NCBI GenBank assembly: GCA_020028115.1
Contig: JAHWYA010000170.1
Coordinates: 1 to 5,459, forward strand
From: Anaeromyxobacter sp.
GTDB lineage: Bacteria > Myxococcota > Myxococcia > Myxococcales > Anaeromyxobacteraceae
Direction of reading: 5' to 3'
DNA: 5,459 nucleotides
Under the pieces are notes generated by a model. That model saw only the letters and a program-made list of their open reading frames with translations. It had not been told where the DNA came from and searched no databases. Positions 1 to 4,597 of this stretch are shown here, piece after piece. The position numbers were made by a program, and so were the translations under genes. Within the stretch, counting starts at the first letter, position 1, and each line of letters opens with the position of its first letter.

Positions 1-475
1 CGCGTCGCGGACGGGCGTGTTCGAGTGGGCGGTGCTCCGGATCGTTCGCCGCCGGCTCGCCCGGCGCGCGGGAGCGGCCCGCCCGGCGCGGCTCGCGAAC
101 CTCGACGAGGTCCAGGTCGACGTGCTCGACGTCCTCTCGACGCTCGCGTGGGCGGGGACGCGGGAAGAGGTGGCGGCGCAGGCCGCCCTCGACACCGCCC
201 TCGTCGTGCTCGGGATCCGTGGAGGGTGGCGGGTGCTGCCGCGCGACCGGATCGGCGCGCGGCGGCTCGACGCGGCGCTCGACCGGCTCGACGGCGCCGT
301 CCCGCCCGTGAAGGCCCGGCTCGTCGAGGCGTGCGCCGCGGCGGCGCTCTTCGACGGCCGCGTGCTCCACGGCGAGGCCGACCTGCTCCGCGCGATCGCG
401 GCGTCGCTGGGCGTGCCGGTGCCGCCGGTCCTCGCCGCCGGTGCGGACGCGGCGAGCGGCGCCGGCGCAGCGTAG
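1..475 (+). CDS. C-terminal part of a probable M48-family metallopeptidase (TerB-like tail), cut by window edge
   Basis: The frame is open from the left edge (first full codon at position 2) to a TAG at 473-475, so about 157 residues are visible and the true start lies outside the window. An internal GTG at 17 is not needed as a start. The fragment begins VFEWAVLR followed by a basic RRRLARR stretch, then an alanine-rich helical region. It ends with the pattern LVEACAAAALFDGRV...EADLLRAIAASLG.PVPP. From family knowledge this resembles the cytoplasmic C-terminal tail of M48 (Ste24/HtpX-like) peptidases of deltaproteobacteria, a TerB-like helical segment. The zinc motif HEXXH would lie upstream and cannot be seen, so peptidase activity is inferred. 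The gene converges on the cytochrome gene, with a GC hairpin between them. A competing frame (25-621) is also long, but it is arginine/proline-rich shadow sequence. Confidence 0.6.
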   Translation, partial: ASRTGVFEWAVLRIVRRRLARRAGAARPARLANLDEVQVDVLDVLSTLAWAGTREEVAAQAALDTALVVLGIRGGWRVLPRDRIGARRLDAALDRLDGAVPPVKARLVEACAAAALFDGRVLHGEADLLRAIAASLGVPVPPVLAAGADAASGAGAA

Positions 476-481
476 GGCGTG

Positions 482-520
482 CAAAGGAAAGGGGCGCCCC
501 GCCTCGCGGCAGGGCGCCCC
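482..520 (-). terminator. Intrinsic terminator between convergent genes
   Basis: GGGGCGCCC (491-499) pairs perfectly with GGGCGCCCC (512-520). Inside, GCC (501-503) and GGC (508-510) can continue the stem past one C/A mismatch, capped by a TCGC loop. Read on the minus strand, the hairpin lies 21 bases after the cytochrome stop and is followed by TTTCCTTT (complement of 483-490), as expected of a rho-independent terminator for that gene. For the plus-strand gene ending at 475 the exit side (GTGCAGCG) has no T run, so termination in that direction would be weaker. Confidence 0.75.
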
Positions 521-541
521 GTGCAGCGAGCTACGATCCGG

Positions 542-1678
542 CTACCAGGTCTTCGAGCCGTGGCACGAGTTCGCGCACGTGCCGGTGCTCGAGTCGTACC
601 CCGGCGTGGACGCCACGTTGACGACGCCGTTCGGGTGGGTCGCCGAGTTCACCGCCGTCGAGCTGTAGCCCGTCCCGTGGCAGGTGCCGCACGTCGCGAG
701 CGATCCGTGGAAAGCGTGCTTGCCGGTCGCCGGCGGGATCGCGTGGCAGGTCCCGCAGGCGGTAGGCGGGGGCGGCGGGGGCGTGCACGACTGCGACAGG
801 ACCGGCGTGCCGGCGCAGCCGGCGGGCGACGAGGACACGACGGTCCGCGTCTGCGTGCCGCTCGACGAGCACGCGCTCCACGCGGAGTACGTGTACGTGC
901 AGGCGGGCGGCACGTAGGTGCAGGCCTGGGAGGTGACGGGCGAGCCGCCGGTACAGCCGGACGGCGAGGAGGTCAGGACCGTGCGCGTCTGGGTGTTGTT
1001 GCTCTGGCAGGCGGCCCAGGCCGAGTAGGAAAACGACGTGCAGGTTGCCGGTGTCGGTGGGGGCGGGGGCACGTAGGTGCAGGCCTGGGAGGTGACGGGC
1101 GAGCCGCCGGTGCAGCCGGACGGCGACGAGGTCAGGACCGTGCGCGACTGGGTGTTGTTGGGCTGGCAGGCGGCCCAACCCGAGTAGGAGAACGACGTGC
1201 AGGTCGCCGCCGGCGGGGTGGTCGAGCCCGGCATGTTCTCCGGATGGAATGTGCCGGAGGAGAGGTCCGCGAGCGGCGCGGCGTAGATGACGCCGCCCGT
1301 CTGACGATTCGTGATCGTGACCGTGCCGTTCGCGAGGCTGATCCGGACCGCCCGCAGCAGCGAGACGAGGCCGTACGCGCTCTCGTCATATCGGATCGGA
1401 TCCGGTACGCGGTGACGCTCGAAGAGCGGGGCCAGGCCCGGGACGGCGCGCAGCTCGTTCAGCACCTTCATGAAGTAGGAGACCCGCTCGTCGTCGCGGC
1501 CGTCGCGGTCGTCGTCGTCCCGGTCGTCCCCGTCGCGGCTCTCCATCTCGCGAGCCGCGGAGGCGACGGCCGCGGACGTGCCCGCGCCGGAGGTCGGGTT
1601 CGTCTCGGTGCCACAGCCGGTGCCGCTGAGGCCGGCGATCAGCGCGGCCAGCAGGAAGGTGTTCGTGACTCGGTTCAT
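542..1678 (-). CDS. Predicted lipoprotein with three TSP1-like repeats and a C-terminal three-haem cytochrome c domain
   Basis: This 378-residue protein starts at ATG 1676-1678, with the Shine-Dalgarno sequence GAAGGA six bases upstream (complement of 1685-1690). Residues 1-22 look like a lipoprotein signal: Arg3, a hydrophobic core, and Cys22 after LSGTG. The residue at -3 is Gly, which is atypical for a lipobox. Residues 48-64 are an Asp/Arg low-complexity run, and 65-150 are not recognised. Three repeats follow (about 160-201, 213-254, 260-299), each with four cysteines and a WxxC...TxxR core resembling thrombospondin type 1 modules, joined by proline-rich linkers. The C-terminus has two CXXCH sites (C308-H312, C330-H334) and one CX3CH (C368-H373). 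His321, His324 and His348 are free to act as distal ligands. The likely role is electron transfer or adhesion at the periplasm or outer membrane. The three-haem assignment depends on the CX3CH site being haemylated. The exact partner is unknown. Confidence 0.85.
   Translation of the reverse strand: MNRVTNTFLLAALIAGLSGTGCGTETNPTSGAGTSAAVASAAREMESRDGDDRDDDDRDGRDDERVSYFMKVLNELRAVPGLAPLFERHRVPDPIRYDESAYGLVSLLRAVRISLANGTVTITNRQTGGVIYAAPLADLSSGTFHPENMPGSTTPPAATCTSFSYSGWAACQPNNTQSRTVLTSSPSGCTGGSPVTSQACTYVPPPPPTPATCTSFSYSAWAACQSNNTQTRTVLTSSPSGCTGGSPVTSQACTYVPPACTYTYSAWSACSSSGTQTRTVVSSSPAGCAGTPVLSQSCTPPPPPPTACGTCHAIPPATGKHAFHGSLATCGTCHGTGYSSTAVNSATHPNGVVNVASTPGYDSSTGTCANSCHGSKTW
911..1204 (-). repeat. 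Tandem 159-bp duplication encoding TSP1-like repeats 1 and 2
   Basis: Positions 911-1045 and 1070-1204 align without gaps at a spacing of 159 bases (53 codons). By manual count they differ at 8 of 135 bases, about 94% identity. The remainder of each unit (from 1046) is the proline linker, which is less conserved. The third TSP1-like module (about 780-900) shares the protein pattern but has clearly diverged in DNA. This indicates a recent in-frame duplication of one module. Confidence 0.9.
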
Positions 1679-1684
1679 TCGGTT

Positions 1685-1690
1685 TCCTTC
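1685..1690 (-). promoter_or_regulatory. Ribosome binding site of the cytochrome lipoprotein gene
   Basis: The minus strand reads GAAGGA six bases before ATG. This is a good Shine-Dalgarno match and fixes the start at 1678, which also gives a sensible signal peptide. Confidence 0.7.
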
Positions 1691-1752
1691 GTTGGCTGGT
1701 GAACGGTCGATCCAGTGGCCGAGGGTGAGTCCCCCGGACGGGCGACCGAGCG

Positions 1753-1772
1753 TGTCCCATGAGCATGGGACA
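1753..1772. promoter_or_regulatory. 20-bp palindrome upstream of the cytochrome gene (candidate operator or leader hairpin)
   Basis: TGTCCCAT (1753-1760) and ATGGGACA (1765-1772) are perfect inverted repeats around GAGC, and the outer bases of the centre (G/C) also match, giving 9 of 10 symmetric pairs. It sits 74-94 bases upstream of the cytochrome start. If the promoter proposed at 1803-1832 is real, it lies in the transcribed leader. It could bind a dimeric regulator or form an RNA hairpin; the sequence does not decide between these. Confidence 0.5.
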
Positions 1773-1802
1773 TGCCGCAGCGCGTAACCGAATGATTGCG
1801 GG

Positions 1803-1832
1803 ATGTTACGAGTGCGCGTCGTTTGCCGTCAA
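1803..1832 (-). promoter_or_regulatory. Candidate sigma-70 promoter for the cytochrome lipoprotein gene
   Basis: The minus strand shows TTGACG (complement of 1827-1832), then 18 bases, then TAACAT (complement of 1803-1808). That is five of six matches to the -35 consensus but only four of six to the -10, with a slightly long spacer. Transcription would begin near 1796 and leave a leader of about 118 bases containing the palindrome at 1753-1772. Assignment is by eye only. Confidence 0.35.
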
Positions 1833-1871
1833 ACTACTCTCGGTTCGGTGAGACCTCGAAAATTCGGGTGT

Positions 1872-1894
1872 CCCCCGTCGGATATCCGAGGGGG
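1872..1894. promoter_or_regulatory. 23-base near-perfect inverted repeat with a 12-bp palindromic core
   Basis: CCCCC (1872-1876) pairs with GGGGG (1890-1894) around the exact palindrome TCGGATATCCGA (1878-1889). A single G at 1877 is bulged. It lies about 40 bases upstream of the proposed -35 of the cytochrome gene, a usual place for an activator site. It could also be a minus-strand terminator hairpin, but the nearest T run on that strand (AATTTT) comes some eight bases after the stem, which weakens that reading. Confidence 0.45.
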
Positions 1895-1954
1895 CGACCG
1901 TGCCGTCGGTGGTGGGGGCGCTACCGGCTACGAGCGCGACGAAGGTCGCCTAGT

Positions 1955-2057
1955 CGTGGACGTGGACGTGGACCTCGACGTGGACGTGGACGGTTCCTGA
2001 GGGTCCACGACCACGTCCACGACCACGACCACGACCACGTCCACGTCCACGTCCACG
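1955..2057. repeat. Inverted array of GTGGAC-type hexamers forming a long hairpin 3' of the dehydrogenase gene
   Basis: The left arm (1955-1991) has six hexamer units, five of them CGTGGA and one CCTCGA. The right arm (2003-2057) has nine units in the opposite orientation: TCCACG or ACCACG in the order T,A,T,A,A,A,T,T,T by first base. The arms can pair over 37 bases with about six mismatches around an 11-base loop (1992-2002). The three outermost units on each side also match exactly in a second register. The array begins about 18 bases past the dehydrogenase stop. It could act as an mRNA-stabilising or terminating hairpin, though no T run follows on the minus strand. It could also be a microsatellite-like extragenic repeat. 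Confidence 0.8.
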
Positions 2058-2075
2058 TTTCGCGGTTCCCGGTGC

Positions 2076-3257
2076 CTATCTGAACGCCTGGATCCCCGTC
2101 ACCGCCTGGCCGATCACGAGCAGGTGCATGTCGTGCGTCCCCTCGTACGTGTAGACCGACTCGAGGTTCGCCATGTGCCTCATGACCGGGTACTCGCCGA
2201 GGATCCCGTTCGCGCCGAGCACGGTCCGGGCGATGGACGCGATCTCTCGCGCCGCGGCGACGTTGCTCATCTTCGCCATCGAGACCTGCTCGGGCTTGTA
2301 CTTCTTCTCGTCCTTGAGCCGCCCGAGCCGGAGCGCGAGGAGCTGCCCGTGCGTGAGCATCGTCACCATGCGCGCGAGCTTCTCCTGCTGGAGCTGGAAC
2401 GAGGCGATCGGGCGGTCGAACTGGATCCGCTCCTTCGCGTAGTCGAGGGCGCACTGGTAGCAGGCGTCGGCGGCGCCCAGGACCCCCCACGCGATCCCGA
2501 AGCGCGCCTGCGTGAGGCACGAGAGCGGGCCCTTCAGCCCCCTCACGCCGGGGAGGAGGCTCCGCTCCTCGTCCACGACGACGTCCTCGAGGACGAGCTC
2601 GGAGGTGACGGACGCGCGGAGCGACCACTTCCCCTTCATCTCCGGCGCGGAGAACCCGGGCGTGCCGCGCTCGACGAGGAAGCCGCGGATCCCGTCGTCG
2701 GTCTGCGCCCACACCACCGCGACGTCCGCGAGCGAGCCGTTCGTGATCCACATCTTCGCGCCGTTGAGGCGCCACTTGCCGCCCGCCTCCCGCACGGCGC
2801 GGGTCCGCATGCCGGCGGGGTTCGAGCCGAAGTCCGGCTCGGTGAGCCCGAAGCACCCGACCGCCTCGCCGCGGGCGAGCCGCGGGAGCCAGTGGTCCTT
2901 CTGCGCCTCGCTCCCGTACGCGTGGATCGGGAACATGACGAGCGAGCCCTGCACCGACGCGAACGAGCGGATCCCGGAGTCGCCGCGCTCGAGCTCGTAC
3001 ATGAGGAGGCCGTACGCGACGTTCGTCAGGCCGGCGCAGCCGTAGCGCGGCGGCAGGGTCGGCCCATAGAAGCCGAGCTCGCCCATCTTGCCGATGAGGT
3101 GGCGCGGGAACGTCTGCTCCTGGGCGTGCTTCTCGATGATGGGCAAGACCTCGGCGTTCACGAACTGGCGCGCCTGCTCGCGCACCATCCGCTCCTCGTC
3201 CGTGAGGAGCTCCTGGAAGGCCATGAAGTCGGTGAGGTCCCTGGAAGGTGTCGCCAT
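2076..3257 (-). CDS. gcdH: Glutaryl-CoA dehydrogenase (acyl-CoA dehydrogenase family)
   Basis: This 393-residue protein is the usual length for the family. It is a cytoplasmic FAD enzyme that oxidises glutaryl-CoA and decarboxylates it to crotonyl-CoA and CO2, with electrons passing to ETF. The signature GCFGLTEPDFGSN (135-146) and W170-ITNG form the flavin/substrate region. The C-terminal TYEGTHD carries the catalytic base Glu372, and GQAVTGIQAF closes the chain as in known GCDHs. Arg97 and Ser98 in DSGIRS match the glutaryl-carboxylate binding Arg94/Ser95 of the human enzyme. Glu90 and Tyr371 match Glu87 and Tyr369. ATG 3255-3257 was chosen because GGAG (complement of 3266-3269) lies eight bases upstream and because the longer open frame back to 3593 runs antisense into the CoA-transferase gene with no family similarity. 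Conserved motifs make the family certain. The substrate is well supported by Arg97/Ser98 and the neighbouring CoA-transferase. Confidence 0.92.
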   Translation of the reverse strand: MATPSRDLTDFMAFQELLTDEERMVREQARQFVNAEVLPIIEKHAQEQTFPRHLIGKMGELGFYGPTLPPRYGCAGLTNVAYGLLMYELERGDSGIRSFASVQGSLVMFPIHAYGSEAQKDHWLPRLARGEAVGCFGLTEPDFGSNPAGMRTRAVREAGGKWRLNGAKMWITNGSLADVAVVWAQTDDGIRGFLVERGTPGFSAPEMKGKWSLRASVTSELVLEDVVVDEERSLLPGVRGLKGPLSCLTQARFGIAWGVLGAADACYQCALDYAKERIQFDRPIASFQLQQEKLARMVTMLTHGQLLALRLGRLKDEKKYKPEQVSMAKMSNVAAAREIASIARTVLGANGILGEYPVMRHMANLESVYTYEGTHDMHLLVIGQAVTGIQAFR

Positions 3258-3327
3258 CGCCGCCGCTCCGGGGCTCCGCTGGAAGGAAGGGGTGGGGCCC
3301 GCCGCATCATCGCAATATGATCGCGCG
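3258..3327. promoter_or_regulatory. Divergent control region with candidate -10 element for the CoA-transferase
   Basis: These 70 bases separate the divergent dehydrogenase and CoA-transferase genes. TATGAT (3316-3321) matches the -10 consensus at five of six positions; no good -35 is seen. Its spacing would place the transcript start at about 3328, on the transferase ATG itself. Overlapping inverted repeats surround it: ATCAT (3306-3310) with ATGAT (3317-3321), and the exact palindrome ATCGCGCGAT (3320-3329) covering the start codon. A shared operator controlling both genes is possible. Confidence 0.4.
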
Positions 3328-4551
3328 ATGCGAAGCGCCGCCCTCTCGCACCTCCGGGTCCTCGACCTCTCGCGCGTCCTCGCGGGGCCGTGGGCGAGCC
3401 AGGTGCTCGCGGACCTCGGCGCGGAGGTCATCAAGGTCGAGCGGCCGGGGACCGGCGACGAGACGCGCGCGTGGGGGCCCCCGTGGCTCCCCGGCGGGGA
3501 CGAAGGCGCGCGGACGGCCGCGTACTTCGCGTCGACGAACCGGGGCAAGCGCTCGGTGACGGTCGATCTCTCCCGCCCCGAGGGCCAGGCCATCGTCCGC
3601 CGGCTCGCCGAGCGGGCGGACGTCGTGCTCGAGAACTACAAGGTCGGCGCGCTCGCGCGGTACGGCCTCGCCTGGCCGGACCTCACCGCCGTGAACCCGC
3701 GGCTCGTGTACTGCTCCATCAGCGGCTTCGGGCAGGACGGTCCCTACCGCGACCGGCCCGGCTACGACTTCCTCGTGCAGGCGATGGGCGGGCTCATGAG
3801 CGTGACGGGCGAGCCGGACGGCGCGCCTGGCGGCGGGCCGGTGAAGGTCGGCGTCGCCCTCACCGACCTCCTCACCGGCATGTACGCGGCCACCGCTGTC
3901 CTCGCCGCGCTCGCCCACCGCGACCGGACGGGCGAGGGACAGCACGTGGACCTCTCGCTCCTCGACGTGCAGGTCGCGACGCTCGCGAACCAGGCGGAGA
4001 GCTTCCTCGTCACCGGCGTCCCGCCCCCGCGGCTCGGGAACGCGCACCCGTCCATCGTGCCGTACCAGGCCTTCGCCACCTCCGACGGGCACCTCGTGCT
4101 CGCGGTCGGCAACGACGCGCAGTTCGCGCGGTTCTGCGAGGTGGCGGGCCGGCCCGAGCTGGCGCGCGACCCGCGGTTCGCGACGAACGCGGCGCGGGTC
4201 GGAGCGCGCGCCGAGCTCGTGAGGCTGCTCGCACCGCTCCTCGCGGGCCGGACCACGTCGGACTGGGTCGCGGCGCTCGAGGCGGCGGACGTGCCCTGCG
4301 GTCCGATCAACGACCTCTCGCAGGTGTTCGCGGACCCGCAGGTCCGCCACCGCGGGCTGCGCGTCGAGATCCCGCGCGCCCGGGGCGGCGCCGTGCCGGT
4401 CGTGGCGTCGCCGATCCGGCTCTCGCGGACGCCGGTGCGGTACGACACGCCGCCGCCGGACCTCGGCGCGCACACGCGCGAGGTGCTCGTCGGGCTGCTC
4501 GGGATGGCGGACGCCGAGGTGGACGCGCTGCGGGAGCGCGGGATCGTCTAG
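3328..4551 (+). CDS. Class III (CaiB/BaiF family) CoA-transferase, probable glutarate or dicarboxylate CoA-transferase
   Basis: This 407-residue protein has the typical family length. Such enzymes move CoA between acyl-CoA and a free acid through an aspartyl-CoA thioester. LRVLDLSRVLAGPWASQVLADLGAEVIKVE (9-38) is the N-terminal nucleotide/CoA-binding signature. ENYKVGALARYGL, YCSISGFGQDGPY and RPGYDFLVQAMGG follow in the expected order. Asp180 in ALTDLLTGMYAA matches the catalytic Asp169 of formyl-CoA transferase. The C-terminal VPCGPIND and DPQV motifs are also present. It is divergent from glutaryl-CoA dehydrogenase, so succinyl-CoA:glutarate CoA-transfer is the best guess, by analogy with the usual gcdH-transferase pairing; the substrate is inferred. 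The ATG at 3328 gives a standard N-terminus but has no Shine-Dalgarno nearby. An in-frame GTG at 3292 is preceded by GGAAGGAAGG and would add 12 residues. Confidence 0.92.
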   Translation: MRSAALSHLRVLDLSRVLAGPWASQVLADLGAEVIKVERPGTGDETRAWGPPWLPGGDEGARTAAYFASTNRGKRSVTVDLSRPEGQAIVRRLAERADVVLENYKVGALARYGLAWPDLTAVNPRLVYCSISGFGQDGPYRDRPGYDFLVQAMGGLMSVTGEPDGAPGGGPVKVGVALTDLLTGMYAATAVLAALAHRDRTGEGQHVDLSLLDVQVATLANQAESFLVTGVPPPRLGNAHPSIVPYQAFATSDGHLVLAVGNDAQFARFCEVAGRPELARDPRFATNAARVGARAELVRLLAPLLAGRTTSDWVAALEAADVPCGPINDLSQVFADPQVRHRGLRVEIPRARGGAVPVVASPIRLSRTPVRYDTPPPDLGAHTREVLVGLLGMADAEVDALRERGIV

Positions 4552-4583
4552 CGGGCCACGCCGGCGAGGACCGGCGGCGGGCC

Positions 4584-4588
4584 GGAGG
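4584..4588 (+). promoter_or_regulatory. Ribosome binding site of the DapA-family gene
   Basis: GGAGG ends nine bases before ATG 4598. It decides the start of the DapA-family gene. It lies in the 46-base gap after the CoA-transferase stop, which shows no terminator, so the two genes are probably co-transcribed. Confidence 0.7.
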
Positions 4589-4597
4589 TGGAAGGTC

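Larger units (their letters stand above)
1679..2075. other. 397-base gene-free region between two minus-strand genes
   Basis: This lies between the stop of the dehydrogenase and the start of the cytochrome lipoprotein. Short open frames cross it (for example + 1803-2000 and + 1796-2083), but their products are dominated by hexamer-derived dipeptide runs and show no recognisable domain. The segment from about 1795 to 1885 is visibly less GC-rich than the flanking genes. It contains a possible promoter, two palindromes and a hexamer inverted array, listed separately. Confidence 0.75.

Noticed and set aside
25..621. Open frame of 198 codons on + overlapping the M48-like fragment
   Set aside because: The product is arginine/proline/glycine-rich shadow sequence and runs through the terminator hairpin into the cytochrome gene; frame 2 has the recognisable helical tail instead.
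479..1702. 407-codon open frame on + antisense to the cytochrome gene
   Set aside because: Low-complexity Arg/Gly/Ala product with no motif, while the minus strand encodes CXXCH sites, a signal peptide and ordered repeats with a good ribosome binding site.
1679..1800. GEMM-type cyclic-dinucleotide riboswitch upstream of the cytochrome
   Set aside because: The conserved core segments (such as GGGCAAACC and GGGACGCAAAGC) are absent; only GGGACACGC is vaguely similar.
1955..2057. Possible CRISPR array
   Set aside because: The units are contiguous six-base repeats in two opposing orientations with no spacers.
1796..2083. Small + strand open frames (1796-2083, 1803-2000) in the intergenic region
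   Set aside because: Their C-terminal parts are dipeptide runs from the hexamer array and the rest shows no family; no Shine-Dalgarno sequence was seen at either start.
2124..3320. 398-codon open frame on + antisense to glutaryl-CoA dehydrogenase
   Set aside because: Glu/Arg/Leu-rich shadow with no motif; the minus strand has a full-length conserved enzyme.
3258..3593. N-terminal extension of glutaryl-CoA dehydrogenase to 3593
   Set aside because: The extra 112 residues show no family similarity and are antisense to the conserved N-terminus of the CoA-transferase; ATG 3257 has a Shine-Dalgarno and gives normal length.
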